This document shows, in pieces, positions 24,349 through 38,242 of a stretch of DNA of 38,242 bases. Source of the DNA: an uncultured Bacteroides sp. (lineage in GTDB: Bacteria; Bacteroidota; Bacteroidia; Bacteroidales; Bacteroidaceae); NCBI GenBank assembly GCA_947646015.1, contig CANSEY010000036.1, positions 1 to 38,242 on the forward strand, in the 5' to 3' direction. The notes under the pieces were generated by a model. That model searched no databases, had not been told where the DNA came from, and saw nothing but the letters and a program-made list of their open reading frames with translations. The stretch's first letter is position 1. The number at the start of each line of letters is the position of its first letter. The position numbers and the translations under genes are program-made.

Positions 24349-24397
24349 CAGTATTCTCCTTGCTCAAATTAAACTATTTAATTTTTTAGGCAGTATT
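24349..24397. promoter_or_regulatory. Palindrome flanked by CAGTATT repeats, upstream of GH106
   Basis: CAGTATT occurs at 24349-24355 and 24391-24397, 42 bp apart (about four helical turns). Between them AAATTAAA (24366-24373) and TTTAATTT (24377-24384) form a perfect 8-bp palindrome with a 3-nt spacer. No T-run follows on the minus strand, so it does not look like a terminator for the thioredoxin gene. It could be an activator site, for example for the HTCS. Confidence 0.35.
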
Positions 24398-24416
24398 GCT
24401 TTCTACAAAATAAGTC

Positions 24417-25931
24417 TCATTTCACCGCTTCTTCTATTCGGGATACTAACTGCGGATTACTGGGACGTGCCGCAGTTCCGAAATCAATAATCTGCCCCTT
24501 TCTATTTATTAATACATAGTAAGGCATCCTGTCTATTTTCCATTGCTTACGAATTTTCTGATAGTTATCTATTCCCAAATAATCAGTCACATGAACACAT
24601 TCAATTCCCCGGTTTTTCAATGAATACTCATTCAGGCATTCCTCCCATTGTTCTTTGGGTTCACTCACACAAATGGAATATATAATCAAATCATCTGTAG
24701 AGAATTTGCTGCGCAATTGTTTTAAAGGTTCCATTTCAGCCAGACAAGGAGGACACCATCTGGCCCAAAAATCGAAATAAATCACTTTTCCACGATTCTT
24801 TTCGAGCACATCATAGACAGGTTTCATGTATGGCATACGTGTTGTATGCTTTGAGTTCTCATGGAATTCGCCATATAATAAATTGTCGGAAACAGGCTGT
24901 GGATTTTTTAGATATGATTTGGTCTGATTATAGATCTGCATCACCTGTGCACGTAGATGCGACATTTTAACGATTGAGTCAAACTGTGTACGTTTTTCGT
25001 GAAAAGCAAGTGTGTCATTAGTACATAAAGAACCGGCTATCAACTTAGTATATAAATACTGATTCATCTCACTCTCCCCCATTGTAGCCATGATCTCTTC
25101 TATCGAAGGATTCTTTTTATCTCTGAAAGCGATCCCATAAGCAATATATCTTTCTGCTTCATCAGCAACATCGTATAAGCGTGCCGAGAGTATGCCTTTA
25201 GTATATAGTTTATTGATTTCAGGTAAAAGTGTATGATAACGGTCCATCTCTTTTCTCGTTTCAAACAAGTATGACATACCATTGAATAACAGCGCATAAT
25301 AATAATCCTGCTTCAGCAATTCTTCAGTAAACAGTACTACATCTTCCATTGGCTTGTACTTCACCAGATACTCATTCCTACGTTCCAAACGAAAATTATA
25401 ATCCTTTTTTAATTCAGCCTCAAAATCCTTAACGTCTGATTCCGGTTTCATATTGTAATTCTGTATATAGTAATATGCACTTTCAGTGAACGCCAATATC
25501 TCCTGATTAAGCTTTTCGGCATCACCTGTTACTTTAGGATGAAAAAGATCTTTGAAGTCTATTTCTACATGTATGCTGTCTCCCGGGTGGATATAAAGAT
25601 GTTCTGCATAGTTGCGGATAGAAACCTCCCTTAATTTGGCATAAACCGGAAAGCGGAAAGAGAATGAACCATCTTTTTGTATGGGCGAACGATACTGATT
25701 TCCCATATCTCTGAAAAATGGGATAATGAGAGTCAGTTCCTTTTCCTGAGGATAGAAATCCCGGTTTAGGACTTTGCCTGTAATGACTGCTTCTTCAGCA
25801 TACTCTTCCAATGAGGGATTGCTTTTCTCTGTTTGTGCAGAAGATTCGGACTGGAAATTACTCTGGGCTTTTTGACGGCATCCGGCAAACAACAAGGTAA
25901 TTATTATCAGAAAGTATAAACTGTGTTTCAT
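24417..25931 (-). CDS. TlpA-like thioredoxin-fold lipoprotein
   Basis: A 504-residue lipoprotein: the N-terminus ends in the lipobox LLFAGC (Cys at 18). Residues ~45-150 form a beta domain of the kind found before TlpA domains in Bacteroidetes. Residues ~150-360 are helical. The C-terminal ~140 residues are a thioredoxin fold with the redox motif WCPPC (C393, C396) in YFDFWARWCPPCLAEM. The expected role is thiol-disulfide exchange or reduction of periplasmic proteins. It stands alone between the mgtA-like gene, from which a hairpin separates it, and the GH106 operon, 123 bp downstream. There is no sign that it belongs to the glycan pathway. Confidence 0.85.
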   Translation of the reverse strand: MKHSLYFLIIITLLFAGCRQKAQSNFQSESSAQTEKSNPSLEEYAEEAVITGKVLNRDFYPQEKELTLIIPFFRDMGNQYRSPIQKDGSFSFRFPVYAKLREVSIRNYAEHLYIHPGDSIHVEIDFKDLFHPKVTGDAEKLNQEILAFTESAYYYIQNYNMKPESDVKDFEAELKKDYNFRLERRNEYLVKYKPMEDVVLFTEELLKQDYYYALLFNGMSYLFETRKEMDRYHTLLPEINKLYTKGILSARLYDVADEAERYIAYGIAFRDKKNPSIEEIMATMGESEMNQYLYTKLIAGSLCTNDTLAFHEKRTQFDSIVKMSHLRAQVMQIYNQTKSYLKNPQPVSDNLLYGEFHENSKHTTRMPYMKPVYDVLEKNRGKVIYFDFWARWCPPCLAEMEPLKQLRSKFSTDDLIIYSICVSEPKEQWEECLNEYSLKNRGIECVHVTDYLGIDNYQKIRKQWKIDRMPYYVLINRKGQIIDFGTAARPSNPQLVSRIEEAVK

Positions 25932-25972
25932 TGTGTTTGAATATTAGTATGTTCGTAAATCTAACATTTAAG

Positions 25973-26018
25973 AGTTCTTGCCTCTAAATGTATGAAATTA
26001 TTTTTAGAGGCAAGAACT
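25973..26018 (-). terminator. Hairpin between the mgtA-like and thioredoxin genes
   Basis: A perfect 16-bp inverted repeat: AGTTCTTGCCTCTAAA (25973-25988) and its complement (26003-26018), with a 14-nt loop. It lies 76 bp past the ATPase stop codon. The T-run on the minus strand is poor, so termination is likely but not certain. Its other edge is 41 bp before the thioredoxin start codon. Confidence 0.6.
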
Positions 26019-26094
26019 TTTGAAAGGTTATCTGTCTCAATTTTAGATATTTCACATTATATATACATAATTTGTGGGATAAACAGGCCGAATG

Positions 26095-28746
26095 CTATAG
26101 CCAACGTACAAACTTCCTGATATACCAGTTCTTTACCAATTGCGTCAGGATACAATAGGAAAGCAAAATACCAATCAGCCAGGGAAAATAACCCAAAGGA
26201 AGAGCCGTCAGGCCGATGGAACGTCCGAAAGCTGTGAAAGGAATAAGAATGCCTACTGCCATAATTAAGAACGTCAGCCCCATAACAGGCCACGTGGCCC
26301 GGCTTTGTATAAATGGTATTTTACGGGTACGTATCATGTGGACAATCAATGTCTGGGATAACAAACCTTCTACAAACCATCCGGTCTGAAACAAAGTCTG
26401 ATGTTCGGGACTGTTACAACTGAACACATACCACATGACCAGATAGGTAGCAATATCAAAGATAGAACTGATAGGTCCTATATAAATCATAAAGCGACTC
26501 AGGTCAGATGCATCCCATTTGCGCGGTTTCTTCAGAAATTCCGGGTCCATACGGTCGAATGGTATGGTTGTCTGTGATATATCATATAATAGGTTCTGAA
26601 TCAGCAAATGTATCGGCATCATGGGCAGGAATGGCAGAAAGGCGCTTGCAAACATCACGCTGAACATATTGCCAAAATTGGAACTGGCAGTCATCTTTAT
26701 ATACTTATTGATATTACCAAATGTCTTTCTACCTTCAAGTACGCCGTCTTCCAATACCATCAAATCCTTCTCCAGCAAGATGATATCCGCACTTTCTTTT
26801 GCTATATCTACCGCCGAATCGACAGATATGCCAATATCTGACTGACGCAAGGCGCCTGCATCATTGATGCCATCTCCCAGAAAACCAACTGTATTACCTT
26901 GCTCCTGCAATAGAGAGATGATTTGGGTCTTTTGCAAGGGAGTGAGTTTGGAGAATAACGTAGTGTCTTTTACTGCTTCTTTCAATGTTGTTTCATCCAT
27001 TTCCTCCATTTCTATTCCGGTAAGGGAGTGCCCGGTATCAATCCCCACCTGACGGGCAATAGCTTTCACTACGGTATCATTGTCTCCCGACAATATTTTG
27101 ACCGCTACTCCATGCACATATAATTGTTCGATAGCTTCGGTGGCAGAAGGTTTGGGAGGATCAAGAAAAGCAAGATATCCAATCAACACCATTTCCTTTT
27201 CATCTTCGATGGCAAAATTACAGTCCTTTTCGATGAAACTTTTCTGGGAAACCGCCAATACTCTCATACCTTGCCGGTTCATTTCCTCACTGATCTTTTG
27301 CGCTTTTATTTTCAAGGAGTCAGTCAAAGGATGTATCTCTCCGTCGAACTCGGCATACGAACAGACATCGAGAATCTCTTCTACCGCTCCTTTGGTAATA
27401 ATTTGCCGCTTCCCTTGCCTGTCTTCTATAACGACAGACATCCTTCTGCGTGTAAAGTCGAAAGGAATTTCATCAACTTTGGTATAGGCATTCTTCAAAT
27501 GTTCCAGATTCAACTCTCTTACATGAGAGAGGATTGCCTTATCCATCAGGTTTCTCAAGCCGGTCTGAAAATAACTGTTGAAGTACGCGTGACGAAGAAT
27601 ACGTTTACTGTTGTCATCACTGCCGTCTGCATTGATATACTTCTCCAACACAATTTTATCGCAAGTCAATGTGCCGGTTTTATCAGTACAAAGTATATCC
27701 ATTGCTCCAAAATTCTGAATGGCATTGAGGTTCTTTACGATTGTTTTCTTTTTGGACATGGCGATTGCTCCTTTAGACAGGTTAGCCGTCACAATCATAG
27801 GTAACATTTCGGGAGTAAGACCGACCGCCACAGATACGGCAAAAATGAAGGCTTCGAACCAGTCACCTTTCGTAAAACCATTCACGAAAAACACGAACGG
27901 AACCATAACCAGCATAAAACGAATCAATAAAAAGCTGACTTTGCTGATACCTTTATCAAAGGCTGTAGTGGCACGATGTCCGACCAGACTTTTGGCTATT
28001 GTACCCAGATAGGTTTTATTCCCCGTCTCAAAAACAATTCCTTTTGCCGCACCGCTAATCACATTGGAACCCATATAGCAGATATTGTCCAACTCTATGA
28101 CACTTCCTTTACGAAACTGTTGTCCCTGTACTTCCGGAAACTTTTCTATCGGTTCGGACTCACCCGTCAGTGAAGCCTGACTGATAAACAAGTCTTTTGA
28201 ATCGATGATACGTATATCGGCAGGAACCATATCACCGGCTGCCAGGTACACAATATCTCCCGGAACGAGTTCTGTTATATCGATCTCTTCTTCCTGTTCT
28301 CCGGCACGTTTCGCCAGACAAGTGTTTTTTACCATCCTCATTAAAGAATCCGTAGCTTCACTTGCTCTCCATTCCTGCCAGAAACGAAGAACAGCACTGA
28401 ATAATACCATGGACGAAATAATGATTACCCCTGTCCATTCTTGCTCTCCGGGTTCAGCCATCAACACATCCAGAAATAAGGATATGATAGCAAGTCCTGT
28501 CAGAACGCCTATGAAAGGATTGATAAACGTTCTGATAAACAGTATAAACGGATTCTTTTTTTGTTCATGGATGACTTCGTTTCTTCCATAAATGGATTGT
28601 CGCTCCTGTACTTCTCCCAGCGTTAATCCAAGCTTTGTAGTCTGTAAACAGGAATAAATTGACTTACCGGGTTGCGTGGCAACCAAAAATACTCTCTCTG
28701 AATTGAATGTGTACTGTGATGAACGCAGTTTTTTCTTCCATACCAT
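26095..28746 (-). CDS. mgtA: P-type ATPase, magnesium-transporting MgtA/MgtB type
   Basis: An 883-residue inner-membrane ion pump. Motifs in order: cation-ATPase N-terminal domain (~30-100), TGES of the actuator domain in SLTGESEP (~215), membrane segment with VGLTPEMLPMIVTANLSKGA (~310-330, characteristic of the Mg2+ P3B group), phosphorylation site D355 in DKTGTLT, and the hinge GDGIND (~645). About ten transmembrane helices are seen, six of them at the C-terminus. Length is as usual for the family. The expected role is ATP-driven Mg2+ uptake. The gene follows the two-component system by 120 bp. That gap holds a -7 element (28793-28800) and five regularly spaced TTAGA repeats, so control by the neighbouring response regulator is likely. 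Confidence 0.9.
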   Translation of the reverse strand: MVWKKKLRSSQYTFNSERVFLVATQPGKSIYSCLQTTKLGLTLGEVQERQSIYGRNEVIHEQKKNPFILFIRTFINPFIGVLTGLAIISLFLDVLMAEPGEQEWTGVIIISSMVLFSAVLRFWQEWRASEATDSLMRMVKNTCLAKRAGEQEEEIDITELVPGDIVYLAAGDMVPADIRIIDSKDLFISQASLTGESEPIEKFPEVQGQQFRKGSVIELDNICYMGSNVISGAAKGIVFETGNKTYLGTIAKSLVGHRATTAFDKGISKVSFLLIRFMLVMVPFVFFVNGFTKGDWFEAFIFAVSVAVGLTPEMLPMIVTANLSKGAIAMSKKKTIVKNLNAIQNFGAMDILCTDKTGTLTCDKIVLEKYINADGSDDNSKRILRHAYFNSYFQTGLRNLMDKAILSHVRELNLEHLKNAYTKVDEIPFDFTRRRMSVVIEDRQGKRQIITKGAVEEILDVCSYAEFDGEIHPLTDSLKIKAQKISEEMNRQGMRVLAVSQKSFIEKDCNFAIEDEKEMVLIGYLAFLDPPKPSATEAIEQLYVHGVAVKILSGDNDTVVKAIARQVGIDTGHSLTGIEMEEMDETTLKEAVKDTTLFSKLTPLQKTQIISLLQEQGNTVGFLGDGINDAGALRQSDIGISVDSAVDIAKESADIILLEKDLMVLEDGVLEGRKTFGNINKYIKMTASSNFGNMFSVMFASAFLPFLPMMPIHLLIQNLLYDISQTTIPFDRMDPEFLKKPRKWDASDLSRFMIYIGPISSIFDIATYLVMWYVFSCNSPEHQTLFQTGWFVEGLLSQTLIVHMIRTRKIPFIQSRATWPVMGLTFLIMAVGILIPFTAFGRSIGLTALPLGYFPWLIGILLSYCILTQLVKNWYIRKFVRWL

Positions 28747-28792
28747 ACTCTCTAATTTTTTTAAGTTACTAACTGCATTTATTAATTCGATG

Positions 28793-28800
28793 CAAAAGTA
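28793..28800 (-). promoter_or_regulatory. -7 element of the mgtA promoter
   Basis: The minus strand reads TACTTTTG, matching TAnnTTTG. The ATG is 46 bp downstream. No TTTG -33 element stands at the proper distance (bases near 28820-28824), as expected for an activator-dependent promoter. Confidence 0.55.
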
Positions 28801-28823
28801 AGGAGGACTTCGGGAGGAAGCCG

Positions 28824-28871
28824 TTAGAGAATGATTAGAGTGGTATTAGAAAACTATTAGAGTTTCTTAGA
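28824..28871 (-). promoter_or_regulatory. Phased TTAGA repeats: likely response-regulator operator
   Basis: TTAGA begins at 28824, 28835, 28846, 28857 and 28867, in steps of 11, 11, 11 and 10 bp (TCTAA on the mgtA strand). Direct repeats at 11-bp steps are the typical binding pattern of OmpR/PhoB-family response regulators. The repeat nearest mgtA lies where the -33 box would be. The farthest overlaps the stop codon of the kinase gene. Confidence 0.65.
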
Positions 28872-30234
28872 TATGCGGGAGTTTTACCACAAAAGTAGTT
28901 CCCTCGTCCTTATGAGAAGATACGGTAAGTTCGCCTTTGTGAAGGTGAATGATTTTCTGTGTCAAAACCATGCCTATACCATTTCCGGAAGCTATATTCT
29001 TGTTTTCTCCCCGATAAAACAGTTTAAACAGGTTTTCTTTGTCTGCATCGGACATTCCTACGCCATTATCAGACAAGCGGATAATAGCCCATTGTTCCCA
29101 ATAAGCTATCAGGACGGATGAAGTCCGGTTGGAAGAGTACTTGCAGTTATTCTCTACCAGATTCACAAAGGCAGTAGTCAACAGATAGCTGTTTCCGATT
29201 ACGGTCAGCACATTATCTTCCTCGGCTTCCTGCTCAAATACTAATTCGATATGATAATCCGGATGGGCTTTTAGGACTAATTCTCTGGCATCCAGCAGCA
29301 GTTCATCCAACCGGACCTCTTCCATTGTAATCTGTTCCGACTGATAGTCGGCTTTTGCAAGATTCAGCAATCCGTCGATCAGGTTTATGATCCGTCGGGA
29401 ATCTTGTAGTGCATTGCCGATAGCTGCCTGATATTGTCCGGAGGTTCGTTCTTTCAACAGGGCCAGATCCAGTTCGGCTGTGAGGGCTGCCATAGGTGTA
29501 CGTAGTTCGTGAGATACATTGCTGACAAACATCTTTTGTGAGTTGAAGGACTTCTCCAGACGTTCCAGCAGTGCATTGAATGTAATACTCAGTTCTCCCA
29601 GTTCATCCTGTTCATTTTTCACTGGCAGTCTTTTGTCGATATGTGAGGCGGTGATTTTCTCCGCTTCTCTCACGATATTGCGTATAGGCTTTAAGGTGCT
29701 TCGGGAGAGGATATATCCGACAACCGCCAACACGGTCAATCCTCCGATAAATAACAGAATGAGCATATTTCTCAGTGCATCCCGGTTAGCGTATCCATAG
29801 CCATCATAGGCAGCGGCAGTGACAATGTAGTCTTGCCCTTCAAACGGATACACAAGTCCTATTGCCTGATATTCGTCCACATAGAAACTGATATTCTTTC
29901 GTTTCAGAATACGTTTTACCATCTCGGGTGTTTCCTTGACTATGTCGTTTTGAAGGGCATCATGATACAGTATTTTAAAATCTGTGGTATAGACGGCTAC
30001 CTCTACTTCATTAATAAACTTCTGATTGTTCAGGTAAATAGACTGCATTGTTTTTGCATCTACTTGATTATTAAGAAATAAGTGAGCTTTGGTTATAGCT
30101 TCACTTTGCAGGTTGCGAAAGAAGGCATTGCTGCGCGAATGCTCGCTTACGTAATAGACAGCTACAACAAATGCGAAGAATACCGCAGCTGTAATGCCCG
30201 CATATTGCAGAGTCAGCGTTGTCCGGATTTTCAT
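28867..30234 (-). CDS. Membrane sensor histidine kinase
   Basis: A 455-residue two-component sensor. It has a first membrane helix (~11-30), a periplasmic sensor domain (~31-153), a second helix (~155-177), HAMP (~178-230), HisKA with H242 in VSHELRTP, and a HATPase domain ending with DNGVGMSDAD and GNGIGMVLTQ. The sensor domain carries some acidic residues (for example around YVDEYQ), but a metal site cannot be claimed from sequence. Its start overlaps the response-regulator stop by 4 bp (ATGA), so the pair is translated together. The mgtA gene downstream suggests a PhoQ-like role in sensing Mg2+ or envelope state; that is inference. Confidence 0.9.
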   Translation of the reverse strand: MKIRTTLTLQYAGITAAVFFAFVVAVYYVSEHSRSNAFFRNLQSEAITKAHLFLNNQVDAKTMQSIYLNNQKFINEVEVAVYTTDFKILYHDALQNDIVKETPEMVKRILKRKNISFYVDEYQAIGLVYPFEGQDYIVTAAAYDGYGYANRDALRNMLILLFIGGLTVLAVVGYILSRSTLKPIRNIVREAEKITASHIDKRLPVKNEQDELGELSITFNALLERLEKSFNSQKMFVSNVSHELRTPMAALTAELDLALLKERTSGQYQAAIGNALQDSRRIINLIDGLLNLAKADYQSEQITMEEVRLDELLLDARELVLKAHPDYHIELVFEQEAEEDNVLTVIGNSYLLTTAFVNLVENNCKYSSNRTSSVLIAYWEQWAIIRLSDNGVGMSDADKENLFKLFYRGENKNIASGNGIGMVLTQKIIHLHKGELTVSSHKDEGTTFVVKLPHI

Positions 30235-30917
30235 AATTTGTCAGTCAGTATGAAACCCATCCCTGCTTTGGTATGAATAAGTTTCGGTTCAAAGTTACGG
30301 TCTATCTTTTTGCGAAGGTAGTTGATATATACATCAATAAAGTTGGTTCCCGTATCAAAATGTGTGTTCCAGACTTTCTCCGCTATCTCTACCCGGCTCA
30401 ATACTCTTTCGGCATTTTCGACCATATATAGCAACAGGTTATATTCTTTCGGAGAAAGTTTAATGGGAACGTTATTTCGTTCTACGTCTTTCCGCTGAAG
30501 ATCAATGCGCAGATCTGCATAAACAAGTTCCTGCGGTAACTCCGGTACATTTCCTGAGACACGTTTTAATAGAACTTTGATTCTGGCATTCAGCTCTCTG
30601 AAATCAAAGGGCTTCACCATATAGTCGTCTGCACCGGCATCGAAACCGTCCAGCTTATCGTTCGTTGATCCTAATGCCGTCAACATTAATATAGGAATAC
30701 GGGGATTGGACTTACGGATTTCTTTCGTCAGCTCGAATCCGTCCATCTTAGGCAGAACAATATCAGATATAACCAGATCGAACGTATGTGCCTGAAAAAG
30801 CCGCAGCCCCATTAATCCGTCATAAGCTACCATGGTCTGATAACCATTTTCTTCCAGCCCGTTCATCAGCAAACTTGCCACCCTGGGTTCGTCTTCTATA
30901 ATTAGTATTGTGTACAT
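30231..30917 (-). CDS. OmpR-family response regulator
   Basis: A 228-residue regulator. The receiver domain (1-120) has acidic residues E8 and D9, phospho-acceptor D52 in VISDIVLPKMDG, T80 and K102 in VKPF. The C-terminal winged helix (~128-226) is of OmpR/PhoB type, with LSPKEYNLLLYM and VDVYINYLRKKID-like recognition helix (here FIDVYINYLRKKID). It is the first gene of the two-component operon. A TATTTTTG (-7 type) element lies at 30955-30962, but without a clear -33 box. The direct repeats upstream of mgtA fit the DNA-binding mode of this family. Confidence 0.92.
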   Translation of the reverse strand: MYTILIIEDEPRVASLLMNGLEENGYQTMVAYDGLMGLRLFQAHTFDLVISDIVLPKMDGFELTKEIRKSNPRIPILMLTALGSTNDKLDGFDAGADDYMVKPFDFRELNARIKVLLKRVSGNVPELPQELVYADLRIDLQRKDVERNNVPIKLSPKEYNLLLYMVENAERVLSRVEIAEKVWNTHFDTGTNFIDVYINYLRKKIDRNFEPKLIHTKAGMGFILTDKL

Positions 30918-30954
30918 AGGAAAGAACTCGTTAATCTGAATCTATAAAACGAAA

Positions 30955-30962
30955 CAAAAATA
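30955..30962 (-). promoter_or_regulatory. Possible -7 element of the two-component operon
   Basis: The minus strand reads TATTTTTG, a TAnnTTTG match in an AT-rich region, 37 bp before the response-regulator ATG. No -33 match is seen at 19-21 bp. Confidence 0.3.
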
Positions 30963-31022
30963 ATGATTATTCCTCACTTATGACTCTTTTAAACCATTTT
31001 ATATTTGCTATATTTACATTAA

Positions 31023-31056
31023 AAAAAGGTACCCAACGCAATGTGAGTACCTTTTT
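31023..31056. terminator. Terminator after the GH2 pair
   Basis: The arms AAAAAGGTAC (31023-31032) and GTACCTTTTT (31047-31056) pair perfectly around a 14-nt loop, and an A/T tract lies on each side. It starts 11 bp past the stop of the 950-aa GH2 gene on the minus strand and insulates the two-component operon. Confidence 0.75.
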
Positions 31057-31067
31057 ATTTCATTTAT

Positions 31068-33950
<2,883 letters not shown>

Positions 33951-33971
33951 TTATTTGTATCAATTCTTATT

Positions 33972-37605
<3,634 letters not shown>

Positions 37606-38242
37606 ATGGAAGAGAATAAACAAACACTTTACAATGATGAGTTGCTAGATATCTTACCTGACGGAGTTATTATATTTAATATTAGTGGAGAAGTAATACA
37701 GCTTAACCGGCAAGCTCTGACCGAACTTCATGTGCATTCATCAGTCAATGCAATGATGCCTCTTCCAACCAATATCCTTTTCAAATTATTAAATAATAAA
37801 GAAGACATTCTTTCTGTCATCTTAGAAAAGATTCGTCAGGGTGAACAAACTTATTCGCTTTCTGAACATACTTTCATGCAAGAACAGGTGGATTATACAC
37901 AATTCCCGATCAGAGGTGATTTTGCAACGATCAAGGAAGATGGCAATCTGAAAAAGATATTATTCTTTTTTCGTAATATCACTGTAGAATTGACACAGGA
38001 GTATATTCTGAACACAGCCTTACAAAGAACCAGGATATATCCGTGGTATTATGATATAAACCGAAGTGAGTTTACCCTTGACAACCGTTATTTCGAACAT
38101 TTGGGTATTTCGGCCGGAGAAAATAACACTCTGACTATGGAGGAATACGTAAATATGATTCATCCGGACGACCGGCAAGCTATGGCTGACGCCTTTATTG
38201 TGCAACTTAGCGGCATGGAAACGTTCGATAAATCTGTCCCCT
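37606..38242 (+). CDS. PAS-domain sensor protein, truncated by window end
   Basis: An open frame from ATG 37606 (MEENKQTLYNDELL) runs for 212 codons to the window edge without a stop. Residues ~10-40 (LLDILPDGVIIFNISGEVIQLNRQAL) begin a PAS domain that ends near ~128 (FFFRNITVE). A second PAS begins at ~140 (RIYPWYYDINRSEFTLDNRYFEHLGI), with the PAS_3-type motif YVNMIHPDDRQ at ~184-194. No membrane segment is seen so far, so a cytoplasmic sensor is likely. In Bacteroides such N-termini usually belong to histidine kinases or hybrid kinases, but the kinase part lies outside the window. It is divergent from the GH2 operon. Confidence 0.75.
   Translation, partial: MEENKQTLYNDELLDILPDGVIIFNISGEVIQLNRQALTELHVHSSVNAMMPLPTNILFKLLNNKEDILSVILEKIRQGEQTYSLSEHTFMQEQVDYTQFPIRGDFATIKEDGNLKKILFFFRNITVELTQEYILNTALQRTRIYPWYYDINRSEFTLDNRYFEHLGISAGENNTLTMEEYVNMIHPDDRQAMADAFIVQLSGMETFDKSVP

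Noticed and set aside
27124-27804. 226-codon open frame on the plus strand
   Set aside because: It is antisense to the P-type ATPase core, including the DKTGT region, and shows no family resemblance.

Overview
The window looks like chromosomal DNA of a gut Bacteroides species. The evidence is the gene content: a hybrid two-component system (HTCS) regulator, GH106, DUF5703 and DUF4955/DUF6298 polysaccharide proteins, and a TlpA-type lipoprotein. Several starts also carry the Bacteroides -7 promoter element TAnnTTTG, with no clear Shine-Dalgarno sequences. No rRNA, tRNA, CRISPR array or insertion sequence was found. Both window ends cut through sequence, and the right end truncates a PAS-domain gene.

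Layout. Positions 1-386 are non-coding. Positions 387-2392 (minus) hold a three-gene membrane-protein operon: ThrE_1-like, ThrE_2-like and a DUF6064-like protein. It is divergent from an MFS transporter at 2498-3751 (plus). Positions 3858-4743 (minus) encode an ECF sigma factor followed by a very small, membrane-less FecR-like putative anti-sigma protein. Positions 4920-24293 (minus) carry a pectin-type polysaccharide locus. Its genes are GH106, a SASA/SGNH acetylesterase, a DUF5703 protein and a GH2 enzyme in one tight operon, then a single-gene HTCS unit, then PL1 pectate lyase and a DUF4955/DUF6298 beta-helix protein. Positions 24417-30917 (minus) hold a TlpA-like thioredoxin lipoprotein, an MgtA-type P-type ATPase and an OmpR-family two-component system. 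Positions 31068-37250 (minus) carry two more GH2 enzymes. A PAS-domain sensor starts at 37606 (plus) and runs off the window.

How the parts fit. The enzymes suggest periplasmic breakdown of a rhamnose- and galactose-containing pectic glycan (rhamnogalacturonan-like): backbone cleavage (PL1), de-acetylation, rhamnose removal (GH106) and beta-linked sugar removal (three GH2 enzymes). The substrate is inferred. No SusC/SusD pair lies in the window.

Two regulatory patterns stand out. First, a two-part motif, GTACAAAA-N12-CGTCTT in coding orientation (TTACAAAA at PL1), occurs with identical spacing 24-28 nt before the start codons of exactly the three leading glycan genes: GH106, PL1 and the first GH2 gene of the 31-37 kb operon. 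It ties the split locus into one apparent regulon and resembles a core promoter, possibly of ECF type. Second, five TTAGA repeats at 11,11,11,10-bp steps lie between the histidine kinase gene and mgtA, just upstream of a -7 box. This is the geometry expected of an OmpR/PhoB-family operator and suggests that the adjacent two-component system controls the ATPase.
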